Assembly (NCBI GenBank): GCA_022828595.1
Contig: JAKGHH010000004.1
Location: 51,200,922 to 51,264,921 of the forward strand
DNA: 64,000 bases
Source: Nelumbo lutea
Lineage: Eukaryota > Streptophyta > Magnoliopsida > Proteales > Nelumbonaceae
Direction: 5' to 3'
The position numbers and the translations under genes are program-made. The notes beneath the pieces were generated by a model. The model was given only the letters and a program-made list of their open reading frames with translations, searched no databases and was not told the origin of the DNA. Positions 35,232-46,069 of the stretch are shown piece by piece (positions within the stretch are counted from its first letter, which is position 1; each line of letters starts with the position of its first letter).

Positions 35232-36305
35232 TAGGGGTGTCAACGGCATTCAAAAATTCGAATTTGAATTCGATATCCGATATAATTAGTTCGAATTTGA
35301 ACAATTTGAACGATGCAAATAGTCAAATTCGAATATATGCTTTGTACCGATTAAGTAATCGAATCGTTTTCGAATACATGTCGATTCGATTTGATAATTA
35401 TCTAAATTCGATTATTATAGTAATATAATATAATATATTGTTCTAACATTCCTTTTATAAAAGAAAGATACATGTCTTAAAAGTTATAACTTCGGTCAAG
35501 TGTCTTTAACTTTTTATATTATATATTGTTATATACTCTTATTTTAATATGAGAAATAAAAAAGAACTAATTGCTTCTGCCATGATAAGATCACTCGATT
35601 CAGACTTATTTTCATTAGTTGACAGGTGATAAAAGTGCATTAATTACTTCAACCTGCTTCGTCTCATCTCCCCCCATTTCCCTCCCTTGTATCTCTCATT
35701 TCTTCATTCTCCTGCATTGACTTCCTCCTTTGCATTTGGTTTTGCTGATTTTCATGGAAGAGATTTCAAAAAAAAAAAAAAAGAATAGCGCATACTGAAA
35801 GCAAAGATCATGTATTAATGAAGCAAAAGAGAGTTTCACAGTAAATGAATAGCACAGTTATAGGTATCATCCATTTATGGTAAACGAAAAAAACGTTGCA
35901 GTCTCTCCCTCTTCTCCTCTTTCTCTTCCTCTCTTCCTCTCTACCTCTCTTGCTTTCTCCTTGTTCTTTGTCCATCTTTTTTGTTGTTTGTTCCAGATTT
36001 TATTAGGTTTTTTGTTTTTCTTTTCTATTTTTTCCCTTGTTCGTATGTCTTCTTCATTTACAGAAACAATGTACATCCTTTGTTCATTCAAAGAAAACAA
36101 GCTAAGACTTTCTCCATAATTCATTCAAAGGAAACAAGAGGGTTCATTCTTGGATTTCAAGAATTAGAATGTAATCCATCAATTTTGAATTAATTGAATA
36201 TTTGATTATTCGATTATCTACTCGAATTTGAATAATCAGTTTTATAATCAAATTCCAATTCAAATATGACGTGATTCAATTTGAATCACCCCAATTATAG
36301 GCCTA
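35232..36305. mobile_element. hAT-type non-autonomous element (copy 1), TSD GGGTTGGT
   Basis: 1074 bp with a perfect 8-bp target duplication GGGTTGGT (35224-35231 and 36306-36313). Ends are TAGGGGTGTCAACGG and, from the other side, TAGGCCTATAATTGG. The first ~150 bp and last ~150 bp are dense in GAATTCGAATT-type palindromes. It shares its overall layout with 41351-42269, including ACCGATTAAGTAATCGAATC near 35347. A CT-rich stretch sits at 35900-35960. No transposase frame. Confidence 0.85.
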
Positions 36306-36313
36306 GGGTTGGT

Positions 36314-36620
36314 TTGTTGTACCTTGAAGGGAGGATCTTTTGTTTGCTTGTGATTAACTAATTACCAATTGAGAGCTGGCTCATTAGTGTGTTAGCTGGT
36401 TTGTTTCAGCGCTAATGTGGAATTGAATCCCACAACCAGCACTTTGGGTAAAAAGGGGTAAGGGGGAAGTCATTAATGGTGCATGGCACCTAATACCAAA
36501 AAAAATGAAAAAAAAGGAGAAAAACAATTACAAGCTTCATAGACAACATATAGGAAACAGAAGATATGGTTGAAGAATGTCAACAAGCACACAGTGTTAT
36601 TAACTTTTTAATCTCACTTT
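36314..36620. other. No gene recognised
   Basis: Short spacer between the hAT-type element and the second copia element. Confidence 0.5.
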
Positions 36621-36625
36621 GTTGT

Positions 36626-36828
36626 TGTTACGTAGGAGAGAAGAAGAGAAGAGAGAAAAGAGAGAGAGAGAGAATAAGAAAGAAGAGAGATTTGAGAGCA
36701 AAAAGTGTTGCCAGTGGCGCCAACTATTGGTATTTATACTAGGGCGACAGAATATAAAAAAAGTAAAAGGAAAAAGTACAATAGTATCCCTGTGGTACTA
36801 TACTTAAAAGAATTAATAGTGTTTAACA
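36626..36828 (-). repeat. 3' LTR of second copia
   Basis: 203 bp. On the minus strand it starts TGTTAAACACTATTAATTC and ends CTCTCCTACGTAACA, a TG...CA pair. It matches 42650-42846 throughout. The purine-rich side (GAGAGAAAAGAGAG) is variable in length. Confidence 0.95.
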
Positions 36829-36840
36829 CTCCCCCTAAAG
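36829..36840 (-). promoter_or_regulatory. Polypurine tract of second copia
   Basis: On the minus strand CTTTAGGGGGAG abuts the 3' LTR. Confidence 0.85.
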
Positions 36841-38340
36841 TTGGGACATAGATGTCAATCATGCCCAATTTGTCACACAAATCATGATGTCGTGAGTGAT
36901 GTAACCCTTTTGTAAAGATGTTTGCATGCTGATCTTCAAAGCTAACATAAGGAGTGCACACTTCCCCTGTGACGTCATTTTCTTTGATAAATTGTTTGTC
37001 GACTTCGATGTGTTTAGTTCTATCATGCAGCACTGGGTTAGCAGCAATATTTATTGCTGATTTGTTATCACAGGATAGGGTAATAGGTCCATCAATTGGA
37101 AAGCCCAACTCACTCAACAAATTTTTTAGCCACTCCATGAGACATAGCCTGATATTCAGCTTCAAAACTAGATCTAGCTACCACATTCTGCTTTTTACTT
37201 CTCCAGGTAACTAGATACCCTCCCACAAAGGTACAATAGGTGCTAATTGACTTTCTATCATTTAGGGATCTTGCCCAATCTGTATCAATATACACTTCAA
37301 CTTTCAAATACCCGTGTTTTGGAATAAGCATGCACCTGGAAACTTCTTAAGATATCTGAGAACCTTTTTTGCTTTTTCAAGGTGGGTAGTTTTAGAGGCA
37401 TGCATGAACTGGTTAAGAACATCCACTGCATAAGCAATGTTTAGTCGAATCATAGAAAGATATAACAACCTTCCTACAAGTCTCTCGAATTGTTTCACGT
37501 CCTTGATGGGTTCACCTTGACAATCACCTAATTTGTTGTTAGGATCAATAGGGGAATCAACTGGCTTCACTCCCAATTTTCCTGTATCCTGGAGTAGATT
37601 TAGGACATACTTTCTTTGAGAAATGAATATACCCTTTTGTGAGTGGGCCACTTCAATCCCAAGGAAGTACCATAGAGGACCTAGATCTTTTACTTCAAAC
37701 TGGGTAGCAAGAAAATTCTTCAACTTTTGAATTTCATCATTCCAATCACTAGTGATAACTATATCATCAACATATACTATCAGTGCAGCAATTTTTCCTT
37801 CCCTTCTTTTCACAAACAATGTGTGATTAGATTGGTACTGCTTGTACCCTCTTTGTTGAATTGCTACATGGAACCTATTGAACTAGGCTCTCAGTGACTG
37901 TTTCAGCCCGTATAATGATTTCTTTAACCTGCACACTTTCGGTTCATTACCTTGAACCCGAAACCTAGGGGGTTGTACCATGTATACTTCCTCTTCAAAG
38001 TCACCATTCAGAAAGGTATTCTTGATGTCAAGCTGATGAAGGTCCTAGTTAAGATTATCATCTAGGGAGAAAAGCACCCTAATAGAGTTCATCTTAGCAA
38101 CCGGTGCAAAAGTTTTTGCATAATCTACTCCATACACCTATGTAAACCCCTTTGCCACTAAATGAGATTTATATCGCTCCATTGTTCCATCAACCCAATG
38201 TTTTACTGTGAAAACCCATTACATCCAATTGGATCTTTCCCTTTAGGAAGATTTACTAATTCTCATGTACCATTTTTATGTAAATCATTAATTTCTTCAT
38301 TCATACCATTTGTCCATTCAGGCACCGAAAGAGCTTCTAC
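36841..38340 (-). pseudogene. copia reverse transcriptase / RNase H, second element
   Basis: On the minus strand the RT fingers begin about 38320; RT core 37819-37304 with catalytic YVDD (near 37765) and YFLGIEVAHSQKGIFISQRK. RNase H follows with WRSKKQNVVARSS, EAEYQAMSHGVAK (near 37150), CDNKSAINIAANP and RTKHIEVDKQFIKE. Frame changes near 37310 and 37130 and stops before 37819 break the protein. The last residues (LGMIDIYVP) lie just before the polypurine tract, as is normal for the family. Confidence 0.9.
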
Positions 38341-39830
38341 CACATTCTTAGGAATAAAAACACTGTTAATGGAAGAAAGAAAAGCCTAAAAGGAGGATGA
38401 AATGTTTTCATAGGAAATAAAGTGGGAAATAGGGTGTTTAGTGGTGCAAGATCTAACACCTTTCTAGTGAGCAATAGGAAGGTCAAGGTCATTAGCAATA
38501 GAAGTATCAATAGTAATAGGGTCAAAAACATCAATAGGAACCAAGGTACCTAATTGGGTATGATCTACCCCTGGAGAGTTTGATGGCATTAGTGATACAA
38601 CTTCTAGGTGCTCCACAGCTCTTGAACATGGTTGGCCTTTGTGAAGGCGAAAGAAGACACGAAAGGGGCAAGGATCAAGAAAAGGAGGGAGCTGAACCGG
38701 TTTCTCCTCATTCCTACACTTCCCCTGAGGAGAAACAAGGAAGAAATGCTCACTAAAAAAAGGAGACATCCATAGAAACATAAAACCTTTGAGAGATGGG
38801 ATCAAAGTATCGGTGTCCTTTCTGAGTGAGAGAGTACCCCAAGAAGATGAAGGAATAGCACAAGGATCCAATTTTCCACAAGTGGGTGACAGATTTTGAA
38901 CAAAACAATGACAACCAAACACATGCAGAGGAATAGAAAAAATGGGAGCTTTAGGAAAAAGAAGCTGATGTGGGGCTTTGCACTCTAACCAACGAAAGGG
39001 CATATAGTTGATGAGATAGGTAGCACAAAGGACAATTTCAAGCCAAAAGTATTTCAGGACATACATTTGAATTAGTAACCCCTGGGCCACTTCAAGGAGG
39101 TGTCGGTTCTTTCTTTCAACAACCATTTTGTTGTGGTGTTTGAGCACAAGAGATATAGTTAAGTAAACCACGTGAAGCAAAAAACTCTGTGAGATCACTA
39201 CGAAAATATTCTTTAGCATTATTTGATTGAAAAATTTGGATTTCAGTTTGAAATTAGGTGAAGATCATCTGCTGAAAATCTTGAATAATTTTGGGTACTT
39301 CATCCATGGTTCGCATAGGATATACCCATGTATATCTGGAGTAATCATCGATAATGGTAATAGAATACTTATAGTCACTCTTAGATGGTAATTTATAGGG
39401 ACCTAAACATCAGAATGAACAATGTGGAAAGGAAATTCAAATTTATTGTTTTTTAAAGAAAAATGAGTTCTACACTACTTACTCAATTGACAAGTTTGAC
39501 AAGTAAATTCTAATACTGACATTAACTTAAATAACTCTAGAAGCACCATTTTTAAAGATTCAAAAGATAAAAGACCAAGACGACTATGCCATAAATAGAC
39601 CTGACTCTTACAAGACCGACTCTTAGACTCTGTAACTATAAGACCAGCCTTATTCTCCAGCATGTAGAGCCCATCCACCATACATCCTCTACCAATCATC
39701 TTCCCCAAGGCCAAATCCTAGATCACATAGAAAGAAGGGAAAAAGGTCACTGAGTAGTTTAAGGAATTAGTAATACTACTAATAGAGAACAAATTAATGA
39801 AAAATTTTGAGACATGTAAAACATTAGACA
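38341..39830 (-). pseudogene. copia integrase, second element
   Basis: Pre-integrase zinc region at 39714-39475 (WHSRLGLLSFESL, then CQTCQLSK). The core is heavily mutated between 39470 and 39220. VVERKNRHLLEVAQGLL (near 39110) carries the third acidic residue. CATYLINYMP and HVFGCHCFVQN mark the C-terminal part near 39000-38900. Frame changes separate these pieces. Confidence 0.85.
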
Positions 39831-40095
39831 GGATAAAGCCAAAAGGAAGAGAAATGGTTCATTGACCAGCTATGGTAGAGTATGATCCATCAGCTAGTCT
39901 CACCTTGTTTCTTCTAGAAATGATGTGATAGGTTTGAAAGTAAGAAGACTTACTAGTCATGTGTTTAGGTGCTCCAAAATCAATGATCCAAGGAGTGCTA
40001 GGGGAATGGGATGCTAGATGGAAAGTTGTGGCAGAGTTACCTGATGTAGACCCAAATAAAGTGGAGGGAGGAGCATCCATCAAACGAATTGCTCT
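39831..40095 (-). pseudogene. copia protease, second element
   Basis: The minus strand reads PWIIDFGAPKHMTS where copia proteases have DSGA(S/T)DHMT. The catalytic Asp is present but the following Ser is Phe, so even an in-frame product would probably be inactive. It is followed by RRNKVRLADGSYSTIAGQ, the usual downstream strand. Confidence 0.85.
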
Positions 40096-41162
40096 ACCAT
40101 AGAGCTATAAGTGGTCATGGGAGGAATTAATAATATCCTCCCTTGGGTTAGATCTAGAGACATGTGTCTGAGTCACAGTAGTAATGGGGGGCTGATCCTC
40201 CTGAGTAGCCATGTTTCCATAGTATGCTTTTTTGTACCTTGCTATCCTAACTTTTTATTCAGATCTGAACCTTACTTCTTACTCAAATCTTGAGCCCATT
40301 TCGGCTTCCCATGAAGATCCCAGCATGTATCTCGGGTGTGTCGGGGTTTCTAGTAATGAGTATACCATAGTTTGTCTTTGTCATCCACCCTTTTTTAAAA
40401 GTCCCCCTTCTTAAAGGTATTTCTTCCACCTGTAGTAACACTCCCTTTTGCTATCAACACAATTGCATCCCCTCCAAAATTGTTCATCAAATTTCTTCTA
40501 CTTTCTTCTTATTGTACTAGAGCATAAACTTCCTTGATAGATGGAAGACCCTTGCTACCTAGGATATGAACTTTGATAGATTCATATGCATGATTTAGGC
40601 CATGGACGAAAGCAAACACTCTTTGTTGGGAAACAAGTTTCTTATACAATTTTGCATCTTCATCACACTTCTAATCTACACTCTGATAATGATATAACTC
40701 CTTCCAGACAAAGGTCAAGTTTGTATAGTACATAGAAAGACATATCTCCATCTGTTTACAAGTGGACGATTCTACCTGTAACTAGTAAATTTTTGCATAG
40801 TGATGCAACTCAGAATATGTTGATTTTGCTTGTTCCCAAATCTCATTTGCCATTTCAGCTCACATAAAATTCCTTCTTATTTGAGGTTGCATAGACACTA
40901 AAAGCTAGGACATGACCATGCTATTTTCCTGGTTCCATCTGTCATATTCAAAATTCCTAGAATTGTGTTCTTTAATTCTTCCATTTATATATCCTATCTT
41001 TCCCCTTGCAATAATGTATAAATTGATCCCTCTTGATCAATCTAAACAATGTAAGCCATTGAGGGGAATAACAACCATGGGAAAGGATAGGTCCGCACCC
41101 CTATTCATTCCATTCTGCATTGAGGAAACACCGGATGTAGCAGAATCTTCATCGCTCATGGT
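40096..41162 (-). pseudogene. copia gag, second element
   Basis: Starts at ATG near 41160 (MSDEDSATSG). It follows plant copia gag with YDRWNQENSMV and SMQPQIRRNF (near 40950-40880), NEIWEQAKSTYSE, and RVFAFVHGLNHAYE (near 40600). At the zinc knuckle the first two cysteines are replaced: YTHY-KPRHTRDTCWDLH (near 40360), with a stop inside. Several stops occur along the frame. Assignment rests on domain order and motifs, both clear. Confidence 0.8.
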
Positions 41163-42637
41163 TATAGATTAAAAAAGGATCTTAAAGTGAGCACAAAGTC
41201 TTTAAAAAAAGTCTAACACCAAGGGAGAAAGGAACCCCTTTTTTTTTTGTTAAATGCAGGTGTTGTTATAGCACTAACAGGTCATCCCCTAACCTACATA
41301 ATCAAAACTAGTTGTTGTCGTAGTGCATACAGGTCACCTCGTGACCTACGTAGGCTTGTAAACAGTATCCGAAAATTTGAATTTGAATTCGAATTCAAGA
41401 TTCGATTTAAACAAATCGATTTTGAATGATTCAAAAGGAATAAACGGTCAAAATCGAATATATTTTTTGTACCGATTATTTAATCGGATTGAAGTTGAAT
41501 ACATGCTGATTCGATTCGATAATAAATATTATAATATAAATATATTATATTTTAATTTGATTGTTGTAGTACACCTTTTAGACACACATATGATTCATTT
41601 ACTGAGATACCAAAAGCTTTTCAAAAACTTTTTCAACTTTTTCATTTACCGAGATACCAAAAGCCTTTTAACTTCTTCTCCCCTCTTTCTCCTCCCTCTC
41701 CATCTCTTCAATTCTCACATTCAATCAAAAGTTTTTTGCAACACCTTTCCTTTTGGCGCTTAGGATGAAAATGTTTAGAGAGAAAGTAAGGAGAACCAGC
41801 TTCAATCAAAGGCGAAAGGTGAAATGGCTTCTGAAGATTAAATTTCGACTTCTGTCGATTGGGACTATTATCCAAGATTTCTTGCTCTTCCTTTGTTTTC
41901 TCTCCCCTTTTCTGTCTCTTGTTTCTTCTTTCTTCTGGATTATGGTTTTTTTTTTGTCTATTTTCATTCTTGTCTTAGATTTTTTTAGGTTATTTTTTGC
42001 ATTATTAACCAAGTGATTTCTTTTTTGAGTTTTTTTTTTTGTGTTGTTAACATGTGATGGCTGTTTCTCCTCTTTGGTTTTTAGATTTACAATTTTCTAT
42101 GCAAAATCTATTATAATCGAATATTCAACATTTTAATCAAAATCAAATCTGGTTGGGATTTTTGAATATCCGATGGATTTTGAATCGAATTCGAATCACT
42201 TATGATATAATTGGAATCTAATTTGAACATGGCCTGATTTGATTCAAATTCGCTCTGTTTATAGGCCTAGACCTACGCATCGAATAGAGATGCTATTAAA
42301 GCATGTACAAGTCACTCTCTGACCTTCAAGTTCACCATAAAAACTGCTACCATAGCACACAAAAGGTCTTCACAGACCTATAGTTTTTCTTTTTATAGGG
42401 ATCAGCCAACACCACAAAAATGGAAAGAAAGAGGTATTGATCACTTCACATCCAACCAGTAGACCTAGTATAGGTTCTGCTCTAGCGCACGACCATAAAA
42501 AAGGGGAGAGAGATTACTTTAGTGTGTGAGAAAATTGGATCTTCGATCACCCGAACAGTAGATGAGGACGGCGGATCTGGAAATTTGGTGTGAAGGAAAT
42601 AGCTCACTCGATCTCTCCTTTCATATATAATAGTCCC
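41163..42637 (-). other. Leader of second copia with hairpin repeats and hAT insertion
   Basis: Untranslated region between primer site and gag. With the 919-bp hAT-type element removed it is about 550 bp. It carries about four degenerate ~50-bp repeats, each ending in a small inverted repeat of AGGTC...GACCT type: 41279-41295, 41331-41347, 42309-42326 and 42364-42379 (AGGTCT-TCAC-AGACCT). A related ACCTA...TAGGT pair lies at 42461-42478. No open frame. Confidence 0.7.
41351..42269. mobile_element. hAT-type non-autonomous element (copy 2), TSD GACCTACG
   Basis: 919 bp with a perfect 8-bp target duplication GACCTACG (41343-41350 and 42270-42277). Terminal inverted repeats are TAGGCTTGTAAACAG and TAGGCCTATAAACAG (13 of 15 matching). 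The interior is homologous in layout to 35232-36305: GAATTCGAATT palindromes near both ends, an ACCGATTATTTAATCGGATT segment and a pyrimidine-rich middle. It sits in the leader of the second copia element, so it inserted later. Confidence 0.9.
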
Positions 42638-42649
42638 GCTCTGATACCA
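42638..42649 (-). promoter_or_regulatory. Primer binding site (tRNA-iMet) of second copia
   Basis: GCTCTGATACCA on the plus strand, i.e. TGGTATCAGAGC in the element's sense, next to its 5' LTR. Confidence 0.95.
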
Positions 42650-42846
42650 TGTTATGCAGGAGAGAAGAAGAGAGGAAGAGAGAAAAGAGAGAGAAAAAAA
42701 AAGAAAGAGAGATTGAGAGCAAAAAGTGTTGCTGGTGGTGCTAGCTATTGGTATTTATACTACGGTGATATAATATAAAAAATAAAAGGAGAAAGTACAA
42801 TAGTACCCTTGCGATACTATACTTAAAGAATTAACAATGTTTAACA
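42650..42846 (-). repeat. 5' LTR of second copia
   Basis: 197 bp, TG...CA, homologous to 36626-36828. Confidence 0.95.
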
Positions 42847-43165
42847 ATTGTATTATTGTATTTTTATGTATTTATGAAGGCTAATGAGCTCATACTTGTT
42901 CTTCTTTGTCTATTATTGCTCCTGTTGCTTCTTTTTCAGTTTTTTTTTGCGATTATATTTTTCTCTGCCATTATCTTTTATTGTTCTTCTTCACAAATGA
43001 GCTAGAATCTCATTTCTTCTTTTTTTTTCTTAATTTGCTCATAAATAAATTTAAACAGAATGTTGTTTGCTCTATAGGCCATTGTCCATCAGAGTTGCCA
43101 ATCATCTGGCTAGTTAAAGAACCATGGTGTTGTCTGGTCACATATTTAGCCATGAACATGTTTTA

Positions 43166-43449
43166 GGGTCCATTTGGTTCATATAGTGAAATAGAATTGG
43201 AATTAGAATCGGAATTGGAATGGTCCATTCCCATAGTCTGTTTGGTTCAGACAGGAATGGGAATGAGAATTGGAATCAGCAAGAATGGGATTTCATTCCC
43301 AAGGGAGGGGCAGGGAATGGCCATTCCCTCAAATGGGGGAATGCCATTTCAGCAAGAATGGGAATGGGATTCCGATTCCTCTCAACCGAACAGTTGGGCC
43401 CATTCGGATTCTGATTCCAGACCCCTATTCCCATGAACCAAATAGGGTC
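43166..43449. mobile_element. PIF/Harbinger-type MITE, TSD TTA
   Basis: 284 bp flanked by TTA on both sides (43163-43165, 43450-43452). Terminal inverted repeats are GGGTCCATTTGGTTCAT and GACCCTATTTGGTTCAT. The interior is built of GGAATGGGAATG-type phrases. The open frames inside are by-products of this repeat. TSD size and end sequence fit the Tourist/Harbinger class. Confidence 0.8.
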
Positions 43450-43473
43450 TTAGATTTGGCAATCAATTGCATT

Positions 43474-43790
43474 CAATGTTTTTGAACCACCATTGATCCG
43501 GACAGTCAGACCTTCAACCCGAAAACCGTCCAAGCAACTGGTTCCGTTTCACCCTTAACCCGTTTTTTGGTCAAAACCGTTGACTTAGTTAAAGAACCAC
43601 TGACCCAGGCAATTGAACTGTCAACCCGTTTGACCCAGACTGCACTCGCAGGTACAGCAGAAAGAGAGATCTAAGATCCAAACATAAATCTCCCCTTTGT
43701 TGTTCAAATTGGACTAATTAGGACTGCCCTGTTGGGTGATGTCATCAGACATAGATCTCGCCTTTGTTAACAGTCCGTCAAGAACCATTT
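43474..43790. mobile_element. Truncated hAT-type element (CAATGTTTTTGAACC family)
   Basis: Begins CAATGTTTTTGAACC and continues with CCGGACAGTCAGACC-like sequence: the reverse complement of the right half of 27595-28222. The second end is missing; homology fades after the AGATCTAAGATCC region near 43675. Confidence 0.7.
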
Positions 43791-45829
43791 GCATGGGACT
43801 ATCACATGATGTTGATTTTTTTAAAACCCAAATTTGCCCCTTGATGGACCTCTGGCCATGATTAATATCTCAAAATATTTGAAATAGAAAACCAACATTA
43901 TTGTTAGCTTATGTCTGCTCGTTTCCTTTTATTCCCCTTACCTTTTTGCCAGAACAAATAACCTAAAACGTACTTGCTTGAATCCATAGGGTTCTTCCAA
44001 GAAACATTGTCTTTGTTTTCTTTTCACACTTTAGATCCTCTGTTCTCCATCTTCATAGCACTGTATAGTCTCATACTCCTCTATTTTCCATGGATTTTCC
44101 TAGACCATGTCTTCTCTCCTGTCTTAATTGGAATTTTCTATCAACCTTGCTTGGATTATAGGGACAGATCAAAGCATTTTAGTTTTGTTCTTAAAACATT
44201 TGTCTTTACCTCGTTCCTGGAAAACAACTTGAAGGCGCCATAGATGTCAAATACAAAAAAAAAAAAAAAAAGAATGAGGTGAATGAAAAGGAAGACTCGT
44301 CAAATGGGTATGATAGATTGTCACTTTACCACGTAGAATATGACATAGGCAACTCATCGGAGGGAGAATTCCCAGAGATCCATCTGTGAGATTCTCCCAA
44401 AAATGTATTTTACATGGGACAAAAATGAGAGGGATTAATTGAGATATCTTTAGATGCCTAGGGTAGTCCAATTGTTTACATTGAAGAGGACAATCTGAGG
44501 CCCCGTTCGTTTTTCGGTAAGTTATTTAGGGTAGGTTTTTTTTGGGAAACACTTACCTATGTAAGTGTATTTACCTATGTTCTTTGATTTTCCAAGTAAA
44601 AAAAAAGAAAAAAGAAAATGACCATTCTAGCCATTATTAATGGGGTATTTTTATCCCATTCAAGTGTTGGAATCTTTCCCCCATGTGGGAAAGTTATTTA
44701 CCCTCCTAGGAGATGGGTATCACTTACCCGTAGGTAGGAAAATAAATTTTCCCTGACCCCCACATTAGTAATGAAAAAAGAATATAGGATTCTTGGTCAA
44801 TGGAAATAAAAAAAAAAAGAATGCCCCCTGATTGAAATTGACCTTTCTCCTATGAGAGCTTGAAAGGAAGTGCTGGTTTTTTTTTTTTCTAGCTAGCGTC
44901 AAATTCAATTAACACAGGTTAATTAAATATAGAAATCCATATTTGAATTTCCAACTTCAAGGGTAGATGAAGAAGTTTTCAAAATGGTGATGACTACCTC
45001 AGCATGTGGAATTGGGAGTTTCAACCAACAAAAGACATTCCAACCCTCTACCAATTTGATCTGACACCACACATCTCACTATAAGACTGGGACCCGCCAT
45101 GTATGAGATGTGCTGTGTAAGATCATGTTGGTAGGTCATTGAAATGACTTTTGTTGGCAGTGATCCGGACTCCAGTATGTGAGTCATTGTTGATGTTATC
45201 TGTTGTTTTACTAGCTAAGGCAAATCCAAAAGCGGACGACCGGATACAACTCTTATATCTGCCCATTTTAGCTCTGTAATGCAGTTCAATTTGCATAGTA
45301 TTAGATCTGAAGTTCATAGTGGTCATCATACATTACAATACTGCAAAAATATTTTCTTCGGTTCTTTGGGCTCTCTAAAACTGAATCTAAGAATTAAAAG
45401 GGCAATAAAGACCTTTTGATGATTCCGTTTCACATAAATCTAACATGAGAGGTCCTAATCCAATTTGAAAAAAGAGGAGAGGTTTTCAGTATTTACGAGA
45501 AAACTTAAGGGAGGTTTAAGTCTTTAGCCCGTACTGTTATTATTTTTAAGATTTATTTGAGTTTTACTATACCCATGTGTACTCAAACCAACTTGTTTTT
45601 CATGCATGATATTTGGCTTATCACTTATGGCAAATCCAAACTGTCCATCAAACAAAGGACTGACTGGATTATAATTTCTAATAGCCCATCAAAATCAATA
45701 TTTAAAAAAGCTAACCTAAAATCAAAACCACTTTGGTCATCGCTTTTTTGGTCAACAGTTGGACTGTCCAATTCGAAGTTGGAACAAACAATTCACTACA
45801 AGTTTAAATTAAAAAAAAAATAATAATAA
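43791..45829. other. No gene recognised; possible MITE end at 44495
   Basis: Non-coding, with an A-run near 44254. AGGCCCCGTTCGTTTTTCGG near 44495 looks like the start of a PIF or hAT MITE, but no matching second end was found. 45820-45838 is a TAA-rich run forming the Pack-MULE target. Confidence 0.4.
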
Positions 45830-45838
45830 TAATTAAAA

Positions 45839-45944
45839 GGATGAATTATAAAGACCCCCTATATTATTGGGGTCAGTCACAAAGACCCCTGTACTTTGTT
45901 TTGCAACAAAAACCCCCTTGTAATATGACCGTGAGACAAAAGAC
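45839..45944 (+). repeat. Left terminal inverted repeat of Pack-MULE
   Basis: Pairs with 47719-47797. It contains an extra partial duplication of the ACAAAGACCCC motif, so it is about 27 bp longer. Confidence 0.85.
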
Positions 45945-46069
45945 ACTATTCTATCTTCCCCATACTACCTTCTAATAACTATTGGAGAAAAACACTACTC
46001 TATCTTCCCCGACCTCACCTCACAGTACACGAACAACGGCGATAGATGTTGCAGCGGCGGCAGCCGAAA

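Larger units (their letters stand above)
36626..42846 (-). mobile_element. Second Ty1-copia retrotransposon (minus strand)
   Basis: 6.2-kb element with short LTRs: 3' LTR 36626-36828 and 5' LTR 42650-42846, TG...CA ends. It has a tRNA-iMet primer site 42638-42649 and a polypurine tract at 36829-36840. The flanking 5 bp are GTTGT (36621-36625) and ATTGT (42847-42851), a target duplication with one mismatch. Domains in order: leader, gag, protease, integrase, RT, RNase H. It belongs to a different family from the 1.5-13 kb pair. A 919-bp hAT-type element is inserted in its leader. Many stops and frameshifts make it inactive. Confidence 0.95.

Noticed and set aside
34935..35234. Host gene at 34.9 kb
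   Set aside because: The CYRHVYREANQAAEW signature and A-rich tail identify a LINE RNase H end.
43197..43485. Three overlapping frames rich in Asn, Gly and Trp
   Set aside because: Translations of the GGAATGGGAATG repeats of a PIF/Harbinger MITE.
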